Shown here: positions 1 to 5,333 of the stretch, piece by piece
Position numbering within the stretch: position 1 is the stretch's first letter
How the letters are laid out: each line of letters starts with the position of its first letter
Source of the DNA: an uncultured Clostridia bacterium
Lineage (GTDB): Bacteria > Bacillota > Clostridia > Oscillospirales > Acutalibacteraceae
Direction of reading: 5' to 3'
Assembly: GCA_937895645.1 (NCBI GenBank)
Contig: CALBKQ010000069.1
Location: forward strand, 1-7,024
Length of the DNA stretch: 7,024 nucleotides
The notes under the pieces: generated by a model
Databases searched by the model: none
Told to the model about the DNA's origin: nothing
Seen by the model: the letters and a program-made list of their open reading frames with translations, nothing else
Position numbers and translations under genes: made by a program

Positions 1-2
1 GG

Positions 3-293
3 TTTGAGTTGACTAAAAAAGAGTATTATTCAAAACATTGTTATTTTCAGTATGATTCAAATGATGCAAATTATTATATAGCCCTATATAAATATGCATC
101 AACGATGAAAGTGGAATTTGATACAGAAAATGTAGACATTCAACATGTAACATACAATAATACTCTATACTCATATAGCACGGATTTATATGGCAATTGT
201 TGTGTGATTTGGAATAAAAATGATTATATATTTAAGATTGACGCTAATTTATCTATAAATGAGTTGATTAAGATTGCAGAAACAGTAAAATAA
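3..293 (+). CDS. C-terminal fragment of a DUF4367-like protein (5' end outside window)
   Basis: The frame is open from the first bases of the window to a TAA at 291-293, so this is probably the end of a longer gene. A TTG at 9-11 could serve as a start, but the eight visible bases before it hold no ribosome binding site. The last 45 residues have an aromatic-rich pattern (CCVIWNKNDYIFKI, then DANLSINELIKIAETVK). This resembles the end of DUF4367 domains, where a W..n.Y.y.i strand is followed by a helix of the form 'lseeelikiAesi'. Such domains commonly lie at the C-terminus of Firmicutes membrane-anchored or sigma-factor-associated proteins. No signal peptide or membrane segment is visible in the part present. 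The gene lies 57 bp before the next one on the same strand. The family call rests on remembered pattern only, and the function is unknown. Confidence 0.5.
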   Translation, partial: FELTKKEYYSKHCYFQYDSNDANYYIALYKYASTMKVEFDTENVDIQHVTYNNTLYSYSTDLYGNCCVIWNKNDYIFKIDANLSINELIKIAETVK

Positions 294-334
294 CAAGTAA
301 CAAAGATTCTTCTAGTTTCGATTTATAATAAATT

Positions 335-340
335 AGGGGG
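335..340 (+). promoter_or_regulatory. Ribosome binding site AGGGGG deciding a TTG start
   Basis: AGGGGG is followed by TGA and lies ten bases before TTG 351. No ATG in this frame precedes the signal peptide, so this site supports the non-ATG start. Confidence 0.6.
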
Positions 341-350
341 TGAAATTGTA

Positions 351-749
351 TTGAAAACTATTAGACAATCATTTAGTATTATTTTAATTCTTACAATGCT
401 GATTTCTATTTTTTCAATTTATGCTTATGCAGAATCAACTGAGGAGCCTGTTGCAACACCTCGTTTTACTACAATTAGTTCAGTTGCCACATCATTCACT
501 ATTAGCGGATTGAATTCAACATCTTCTGTTGTGCTTTCAGCAAAAACATCTACATCACTTTATATTAAGATTGAATTGCAAAAAGAGAAATCATCTGGTT
601 ATGAAACACTTGAAACTTGGACTAAATCTGGTACAGGCACTGTTCTTTCTCTTGAAGAAACCAGACTTATCAATGTTTTCAGCGAGTACAGAATTAAAGT
701 AACTTGCACAGCTGGTAGCGAAACTCATGTCACATACGATTACCCATAA
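351..749 (+). CDS. Small secreted protein of unknown function, predicted beta-sandwich
   Basis: This encodes 132 residues starting at TTG 351-353, chosen because AGGGGG (335-340) lies ten bases upstream and because translation opens directly into a signal peptide. Residues 1-27 show a basic N-terminus (MKTIRQ), a hydrophobic core (about 10-23) and a signal peptidase I site AYA|ES, leaving about 105 mature residues outside the cell. The mature part is rich in Ser and Thr and alternates hydrophobic and polar residues (for example SFTISGLNSTSSVVLSAK and TSLYIKIELQKEKSSGYETL). This suggests an all-beta, immunoglobulin- or fibronectin-like fold ending in a Tyr/Pro strand. There is no LPXTG, lipobox or catalytic motif, and only one cysteine after the signal peptide. 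I do not recognise the family with certainty. It may be co-transcribed with the preceding fragment, since no promoter is evident in the 57-bp gap. Confidence 0.75.
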   Translation: MKTIRQSFSIILILTMLISIFSIYAYAESTEEPVATPRFTTISSVATSFTISGLNSTSSVVLSAKTSTSLYIKIELQKEKSSGYETLETWTKSGTGTVLSLEETRLINVFSEYRIKVTCTAGSETHVTYDYP

Positions 750-786
750 TGAGAATTATATGTAATCGTGCAAATTGAATATTTGC

Positions 787-825
787 AAAAAAATCCCACA
801 CCTGTTTATCAGGTGTGGGTGTTTT
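787..825. terminator. Bidirectional intrinsic terminator between convergent genes
   Basis: A perfect 10-bp stem, CCCACACCTG (795-804) with CAGGTGTGGG (810-819), encloses a 5-base TTTAT loop. Read on the minus strand, the hairpin is followed by a run of seven T (complement of 788-794, with one A between), a strong terminator for the rubrerythrin operon ending at 841. Read on the plus strand, it is followed by TGTTTTC, a weaker U tract, and could also stop transcription from the small secreted-protein gene ending at 749. Confidence 0.88.
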
Positions 826-840
826 CATATAGTGTATATC

Positions 841-1386
841 TTATTTAAAATATCTGTTCAAAAGACCTTCAAAAGCCTTACCGTGTCTTGCCTCGTCACG
901 AGCCATTTCGTGAACAGTATCGTGGATTGCGTCAAGACCAAGTTCTTTAGCGCGTTTTGCAAGGTCAAATTTACCCATTGTTGCACCGTTTTCAGCGTCA
1001 ACTCTCATTTCAAGGTTTTTCTTTGTGCTGTCTGTTACAACTTCACCAAGAAGTTCTGCAAATTTAGCTGCATGTTCTGCTTCTTCATAAGCTGCTTTTT
1101 CCCAGTAAAGACCGATTTCTGGATAGCCTTCACGGTGTGCAACTCTTGCCATTGCAAGATACATACCAACTTCTGAACATTCGCCTTCAAAGTTTGCACG
1201 AAGGTCCATAATAATATCTTCACGAACACCTTTTGCAACACCTACAACGTGTTCAGCAGCCCAAGTTCTTTCGTCTTCTTTAACCTCGTTGAACTTGTCA
1301 GCAGGAACTTTACACTGTGGGCATCTTTCAGGTGCTGAATCTCCTTCATGAACATAACCACATACTGAGCATACAAATTTTTTCAT
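841..1386 (-). CDS. rbr: Reverse rubrerythrin (rubredoxin domain first)
   Basis: This 181-residue protein is a cytoplasmic non-heme diiron peroxidase that reduces hydrogen peroxide to water with electrons from NAD(P)H-linked donors in anaerobes. Residues 1-35 form a rubredoxin-type Fe(SCys)4 domain with C6-x-x-C9 and C22-x-x-C25. Residues about 45-181 form the four-helix diiron domain. Candidate ligands are E69 or E72, E102-x-x-H105, E132 and E165-x-x-H168. Classical rubrerythrin has the rubredoxin domain at the C-terminus; this order is that of clostridial reverse rubrerythrin. The start is ATG 1386-1384 because GGAGG (1399-1395) lies eight bases before it. A longer frame begins at a TTG that overlaps this ribosome binding site. 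The gene lies 23 bp after the PerR-like gene with no terminator between them, so the two should be one peroxide-inducible operon. Confidence 0.95.
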   Translation of the reverse strand: MKKFVCSVCGYVHEGDSAPERCPQCKVPADKFNEVKEDERTWAAEHVVGVAKGVREDIIMDLRANFEGECSEVGMYLAMARVAHREGYPEIGLYWEKAAYEEAEHAAKFAELLGEVVTDSTKKNLEMRVDAENGATMGKFDLAKRAKELGLDAIHDTVHEMARDEARHGKAFEGLLNRYFK

Positions 1387-1409
1387 AGTTTTTTCCTCCA
1401 AAAAATAAT

Positions 1410-1790
1410 TTAATTTGATTTGTTACAGTTTTTGCACATTCCAAATGCCATTAAACTGTAATTTGTTACATAACTTACAATCTCATCAGAGAAGGTGACA
1501 GTGTCATTTTTGAATGACATTAAATCATATACTTTACCGCAAGCAGAACACTTAAAATGTGCGTGTGGATTAACGTTTCCATCAAAACGGTCATTAGCGC
1601 CGTCAGGTATTCTCAAAACCATACCACATTCTTCAAGTTGTGAAAGATTTCTGTAAAGCGTACCAAGGCTTAAATTTGGTATAACCTCACGAACTGACAG
1701 ATAAAGTTCCATAGCAGTAGGGTGGTCATAACGTGATTGCAAGTTTTCAATAATTGCTTCGCGTTGTTTACTTCGTCTTTCAATCGCCAT
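1410..1790 (-). CDS. perR: PerR-type Fur-family peroxide-sensing repressor
   Basis: This 126-residue protein is a metal-dependent DNA-binding repressor. Residues about 5-70 form the winged helix, with a recognition helix around SLGTLYRNL (41-49). Aligned by eye with Bacillus subtilis PerR, the regulatory-site ligands are all kept: H23 (H37), D70 (D85, in RFD), H76 (H91), H78 (H93) and D89 (D104). The aspartate at the D85 position is the feature that separates peroxide-oxidisable PerR from Fur. Structural zinc is bound by C81-x-x-C84 and C119-x-x-C122. The N-terminal arm is about 14 residues shorter than in B. subtilis. The start is ATG 1790-1788 because AAGGAG (1804-1799) lies eight bases upstream; a slightly earlier GTG falls inside that site. 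The gene leads an operon with rubrerythrin and has a palindromic operator at its own promoter, so autoregulation is likely. Confidence 0.9.
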   Translation of the reverse strand: MAIERRSKQREAIIENLQSRYDHPTAMELYLSVREVIPNLSLGTLYRNLSQLEECGMVLRIPDGANDRFDGNVNPHAHFKCSACGKVYDLMSFKNDTVTFSDEIVSYVTNYSLMAFGMCKNCNKSN

Positions 1791-1806
1791 TGTTCTCACT
1801 CCTTAT

Positions 1807-1821
1807 CAGTAATGATTACTG
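1807..1821. promoter_or_regulatory. PerR/Fur-box operator, perfect 7-1-7 palindrome
   Basis: CAGTAATGATTACTG is an exact inverted repeat of seven bases around one central G. The symmetry extends outward by two more pairs after one mismatch. Its 7-1-7 geometry and AAT-x-ATT core match the PerR box form (TTATAATnATTATAA). It begins two bases past the -10 element and covers the predicted transcription start, so a bound repressor would block the operon. Confidence 0.82.
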
Positions 1822-1823
1822 TT

Positions 1824-1851
1824 ATTATATCATATTTTTTTTAATTGTCAA
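1824..1851 (-). promoter_or_regulatory. SigA-type promoter of the perR-rubrerythrin operon
   Basis: On the minus strand, a perfect -35 TTGACA (1851-1846) and a perfect -10 TATAAT (1829-1824) are separated by 16 bp. The predicted transcription start near 1817 gives a leader of roughly 27 bases to the ATG at 1790. The spacer contains an A-rich tract. Confidence 0.88.
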
Positions 1852-1879
1852 TACTTTTTTATAAAAAATAGGTGATTTT

Positions 1880-3064
1880 TTGAAGAAATTTTTAGCTTTA
1901 ATTTTAATTATTATATTTTTATTTACAGGTTGCGAAAGTACAACAAAAGAAAACACAGAACTACCCCAAACACCAAATGAAAATATTATAGGTGTGTGGA
2001 TTAACTATAATGAAATACAAAATATAATTAAAGATTGTGATAATCAAACACAATTAAATGAAAAAATTATTTCAATGCTTAAAGACTTTGCAAAATATAA
2101 TATAAATACAGTTTTTCTTCATTCAAGAGCGTTTGACGATTGCTTTTACAGTTCAAAGATATATCCACCAAGCGAATATTGTGTGAATGATAATAATGAA
2201 CTTAAATTTGATGTTTTGCAATCTTTTATTGATTGCACTAAAGATTTTAATATTGAAATTCACGCATGGGTGAATCCTTATAGAATACGCAAAGATAATC
2301 AAACAGATTTAATCAATATAAACACTTTGGCAGGTAAGTGGTATTCACAAAATCCCGACGACCAAAGACTAATAATTACAGAAAACAGTATTTTTTATAA
2401 CCCTGCTTATGTTGAAGTGCAAAAATATGTTTTAGATGGAATAAAAGAAATTTTAGATAATTACAAAGTTGACGGAATACACATTGATGATTATTTTTAT
2501 CCTACAACAAGTGAAAATATTGATAATGAAATATACAATGAGTATATAAAAAATGGTGGCGTGTTATCACTTGCAGATTTCAGAAGACAAAATGTAAACT
2601 CCCTTATAACTTCAATATATTCACTTGTAAAATCATATAATACGGATTTGTGTTTTTCGATAAGCCCGTCAGCAAACATTAATGCTGATTATAACTCTCA
2701 TTATGCAGATGTAAAGTTGTGGGCGTCACAAAAAGGTTATGCAGATTATCTAATCCCTCAAATCTATTTTGGGTTTGAACACGAAAAAATGCCATTTGAA
2801 ACTGTACTTAATGAATGGCTTGAACTTAAAACTGATAACACTAAAATAGCAATAGGACTTTCAATTTACAAGTCAGGTAAAATTGACAGTTATGCAAAAT
2901 CAGGCAGTAGTGAATGGGTTGATAATACAGATATTCTTAAAAGACAAATATCAATAATCAATAATAATAAAAATCTAAATGGTTATTCGTATTATTCCTG
3001 TGAGTATTTATTGAGTGATTTTAATGAAAATTTGAAGCAGGAAAAACTTAATATTATTTCATAG
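1880..3064 (+). CDS. GHL10/DUF187-family glycoside-hydrolase-like lipoprotein
   Basis: This 394-residue protein has a lipoprotein signal peptide, with MKKF, a hydrophobic core and lipobox FTGC at C18, so it should be anchored outside the membrane. Residues about 36-370 match the GHL10 (DUF187) barrel seen in B. subtilis YngK-like proteins. They contain GVWINYNE (38-45), NTVFLHSRAFDD (76-87), HAWVNPYR (128-135), DGIHIDDYFYP (198-208), CFSISPSANI and PQIYF (293-297). D203 and D204 at the end of a barrel strand are candidate catalytic acids; this is inferred from motif conservation. The substrate is not known, and cell-wall or surface glycan is plausible given the glucosaminidase gene downstream. 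The start is TTG 1880, with AGGTGA (1870-1875) only four bases upstream, a tight spacing that suggests modest translation. The gene is visibly more AT-rich than the rubrerythrin and aconitase X genes. It is divergent from perR. Confidence 0.87.
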   Translation: MKKFLALILIIIFLFTGCESTTKENTELPQTPNENIIGVWINYNEIQNIIKDCDNQTQLNEKIISMLKDFAKYNINTVFLHSRAFDDCFYSSKIYPPSEYCVNDNNELKFDVLQSFIDCTKDFNIEIHAWVNPYRIRKDNQTDLININTLAGKWYSQNPDDQRLIITENSIFYNPAYVEVQKYVLDGIKEILDNYKVDGIHIDDYFYPTTSENIDNEIYNEYIKNGGVLSLADFRRQNVNSLITSIYSLVKSYNTDLCFSISPSANINADYNSHYADVKLWASQKGYADYLIPQIYFGFEHEKMPFETVLNEWLELKTDNTKIAIGLSIYKSGKIDSYAKSGSSEWVDNTDILKRQISIINNNKNLNGYSYYSCEYLLSDFNENLKQEKLNIIS

Positions 3065-3081
3065 TTGGCAATATATGTATC

Positions 3082-3110
3082 TTGACGATTATAGTGATTT
3101 TTGGTAAAAT
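3082..3110 (+). promoter_or_regulatory. Promoter of the dockerin glucosaminidase gene
   Basis: TTGACG (3082-3087), a 17-bp spacer and TAAAAT (3105-3110) are preceded by a TG at 3102-3103, forming an extended -10. It lies about 30 bp before the ATG at 3141, leaving a short leader that carries AAGGAAG (3127-3133). No terminator hairpin separates it from the GHL10 gene, so read-through from upstream is also possible. Confidence 0.72.
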
Positions 3111-3140
3111 AATCATATAAATTGTCAAGGAAGTGAGAAA

Positions 3141-5198
3141 ATGAAAAACAGTATTTTCAAAAGCATTGTTTCAGTAGTTTTAACTATATCTATGCTGTTT
3201 TCTTTTTCTGCATTTTTCTTTGTAAACGCAACTGAAACTAGAACAGGCGTTATTACTACAACAGCAAGGTTGAGGTCAGGCCCCGGAACTAATCATGCTC
3301 AGGTTGTTGATAAATATGGTAATCTTTTTGCGTTATGGAAAGATGATGTTGTTACAATTCTTTCAGAACACGAATCCTCAAATAATGATACAAGCAATCC
3401 TATTTGGTATAAAATAACGATTGTAAGAGATGGTACAAAATATACAGGCTATGTTTCTGCAAGTTTGGTTATAGTTAATACAAATTCAGGAACACTTGAA
3501 AATGTGCCTGAAGAATACAAGTCATACATTGAACAACTTCTTGCAGTTCATCCCGATTGGAACTTTGTTGTTTATGATACAGGTATTGAATGGAATAGTC
3601 TTTTTTCTACCGGTGCCCAGTGTGCATTTGGTACAAATGTGGTTCATTCTTCTTATCCGTTATCTTACCGCTCAACTCAATCTGGTGCTTATAACTGGCG
3701 TGCTGATACATGGTATAATCCTGATAATGAAACTGGTTGGTATCAGGCAAACGCGCAACTGATTGCATATTATATGGACCCTCGTAACTTCCTCAATGAA
3801 CAACATATCTTTATGTTTGAGGCATTATCGTATGACGAAAAGACACAAACTCTTGATGGCGTTAAAAAGATTTTAACAGGTTCATTTATGGATAACGTTG
3901 AAATAACAAAACCAACTGACGAGAAAATCTTATATGCCCAAGCGTATATCAATGCTGGTCAGATTGCTGATGTAAGTCCATACCATCTTGCTTCCCGTAC
4001 TGTTCAGGAAGTAGGTAAAAATGGTAGTGGCTCAACAAGTGGTATATATAAAGCAAAAGACGGTACTGATTATTCAGGCTTTTACAATTTCTATAACATT
4101 GGTGCTACTGCAAGTTCAGACCCTATAGGTAATGGATTAAAATATGCAACTGGCAAAACATCTACTGACGCTCAAAAAGAAAGATACTTGTTACCTTGGA
4201 ACTCACAATATAAAGCTATTGTTGGTGGTGCTAAGTGGATTGGTTATGGTTATATAAACAATAACCAAGATACATTGTATTATCAGAAATTTAATGTTGT
4301 AAATAAGGTGTGGACACATCAGTATATGGCTAATGTTATGGCACCGGCTTCTGAATCAGTGACAATTAAAAAGGCTTATTCAAATCTTGGTATTCTCGAT
4401 AATAGTTTTACATTTATTATCCCATATTATAAAAATATGCCTGTTGAAGCTTGCAAGCCACCTGTTAAAAGCAACGCAAGTCCAAACAACTGGTTGTCAT
4501 CACTTAAAATTGATGATTACAATATAAACTTTGATGCGGGTAAAACAAGTGGTTATTCGTTAGAAGTTGGCGGTGCAGTTTCTTCAGTAAATATTTCTGC
4601 AACAACTGTTAACGCAAAAGCAACAGTATCAGGGATTGGTAATGTAGCATTAAAAGAGGGTAATAACACAATAGATATTGTTGTAACCGCTGAAAACGGT
4701 GATAAGCGTACATATACAGTAAACATTACTCGTAATATTGAAAATAAAATACCATTGAAGAGTATTTCTTTAAGTAAAACTGAACTTACAATATTTGATG
4801 GTGATACAGCAACACTAAAGGTTAGTTATAACCCATCAACAACTACTGATGATAAAACAGTAAACTGGACTTCCTCAAATACTAAGGTTGCTACCGTTTC
4901 AAAGGATGGTAAAATAACTGCAATCGGTGCAGGTACTGCAACTATCACCGCTAAAGTTGGTAATTGTACTGCAGCTTGTAAAGTGACAGTAACAAGCAAA
5001 ATCAAAAAAGGTGATGTTGATGCAGATGACGAAGTTACAATTGCAGATGCACTTATGATTTTTAAGTACAAATCAGATGAAGTTAGCCTTTCAACATCTC
5101 AACTTAAAGCGGCTGATACTGACGGTAATGGCACAGTAGAACTTGCAGATGCTTTAAGGATTTTCAAATTCAAGAGTCAGGAAATTGATTCATTATAA
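3141..5198 (+). CDS. Secreted SH3 / glucosaminidase / cadherin-like / Big_2 / dockerin protein
   Basis: This 685-residue multidomain exoprotein probably cleaves the N-acetylglucosaminyl bonds of peptidoglycan. In order: a signal peptide with likely cleavage VNA|TE after residue 30; a bacterial SH3 domain (about 37-112, with ARLRSGPGTN) that may bind wall peptide; a LytD/GH73-like glucosaminidase region (about 122-435) with the helix motif ASRTVQEVG, where E290 is the candidate catalytic acid, and NFYNIGA; a cadherin-like beta-sandwich (about 449-534, beginning NNWLSSLKI); a Big_2 immunoglobulin-like domain (about 538-620, with VNWTSSNTKVATV and GAGTATITAK); and a type I dockerin (about 624-685). 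The dockerin has two calcium loops, starting at D625 (D625, D627, D629, D636) and D659 (D659, D661, N663, D670), each followed by an ADALxIFK helix. The gene has its own promoter and terminator. Domain families are confident; the physiological role is inferred. Confidence 0.92.
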   Translation: MKNSIFKSIVSVVLTISMLFSFSAFFFVNATETRTGVITTTARLRSGPGTNHAQVVDKYGNLFALWKDDVVTILSEHESSNNDTSNPIWYKITIVRDGTKYTGYVSASLVIVNTNSGTLENVPEEYKSYIEQLLAVHPDWNFVVYDTGIEWNSLFSTGAQCAFGTNVVHSSYPLSYRSTQSGAYNWRADTWYNPDNETGWYQANAQLIAYYMDPRNFLNEQHIFMFEALSYDEKTQTLDGVKKILTGSFMDNVEITKPTDEKILYAQAYINAGQIADVSPYHLASRTVQEVGKNGSGSTSGIYKAKDGTDYSGFYNFYNIGATASSDPIGNGLKYATGKTSTDAQKERYLLPWNSQYKAIVGGAKWIGYGYINNNQDTLYYQKFNVVNKVWTHQYMANVMAPASESVTIKKAYSNLGILDNSFTFIIPYYKNMPVEACKPPVKSNASPNNWLSSLKIDDYNINFDAGKTSGYSLEVGGAVSSVNISATTVNAKATVSGIGNVALKEGNNTIDIVVTAENGDKRTYTVNITRNIENKIPLKSISLSKTELTIFDGDTATLKVSYNPSTTTDDKTVNWTSSNTKVATVSKDGKITAIGAGTATITAKVGNCTAACKVTVTSKIKKGDVDADDEVTIADALMIFKYKSDEVSLSTSQLKAADTDGNGTVELADALRIFKFKSQEIDSL

Positions 5199-5204
5199 AC
5201 TCTT

Positions 5205-5237
5205 AACTGCTGATTATATAATCGGCAGTTGTTTTTT
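5205..5237 (+). terminator. Intrinsic terminator after the dockerin gene
   Basis: The segment 5205-5230 folds on itself: AACTGCTGATT pairs with AATCGGCAGTT, with one G-T wobble and a short AT-only loop. It is followed by G and six T (5232-5237). It begins six bases after the stop codon. Confidence 0.88.
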
Positions 5238-5240
5238 AAC

Positions 5241-5268
5241 AAAAATGTCAAAATTCGTTGACACTTTT
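5241..5268. promoter_or_regulatory. Inverted repeat over the -35 box, candidate operator
   Basis: TGTCAA (5246-5251) and TTGACA (5258-5263) are perfect 6-bp arms around a 6-bp centre. After one mismatch the symmetry continues with AAAA (5241-5244) against TTTT (5265-5268). The right arm is exactly the -35 hexamer of the downstream promoter, so a dimeric regulator bound here would compete with RNA polymerase. The regulator is not identified. Confidence 0.5.
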
Positions 5269-5286
5269 GAATATTAGGAGTAAACT
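5258..5286 (+). promoter_or_regulatory. Putative promoter of the aconitase X operon
   Basis: A perfect -35 TTGACA (5258-5263), a 17-bp spacer and TAAACT (5281-5286, four of six consensus bases) would give a leader of about 40 bases. It lies after the terminator of the previous gene and before GAGGTG (5320-5325), which is spaced eight bases from the ATG at 5334. Confidence 0.6.
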
Positions 5287-5333
5287 TATATTGTTAAAAT
5301 TTTGTTAATTTTTATAAAAGAGGTGTTATAACA

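Larger units (their letters stand above)
5199..5333. other. Intergenic region before the aconitase X operon
   Basis: These 135 bases hold, in order, the dockerin-gene terminator, the inverted repeat and promoter, and an AT-rich leader. The leader contains two direct copies of TTGTTAA (5291-5297 and 5302-5308), eleven bases apart, flanking AAAATTTT. I see no riboswitch-like structure or small gene here. Confidence 0.6.

Noticed and set aside
775..1176. Long plus-strand open frame opposite the rubrerythrin gene
   Set aside because: It is antisense to a clearly conserved gene, reads as a Cys/Phe-rich sequence with no family pattern, starts inside the terminator region and has no ribosome binding site.
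1384..1401. Upstream TTG start that would lengthen rubrerythrin by five residues
   Set aside because: That TTG overlaps the GGAGG site that correctly serves the ATG at 1386, and the extra residues are simply the translated binding site.
1791..1799. Upstream GTG start that would lengthen PerR by three residues
   Set aside because: The GTG lies within the AAGGAGTG ribosome binding site; the ATG at 1790 has ideal spacing.
4826..5071. Minus-strand open frame within the Big_2/dockerin region
   Set aside because: It is a compositional shadow of repetitive Ala/Thr/Val codons on the coding strand, with no start signal or homologous pattern.
5291..5308. Rex-type redox operator (TTGTTAAnnnnTTAACAA)
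   Set aside because: The two TTGTTAA copies are direct repeats, not inverted, so the Rex box symmetry is absent.
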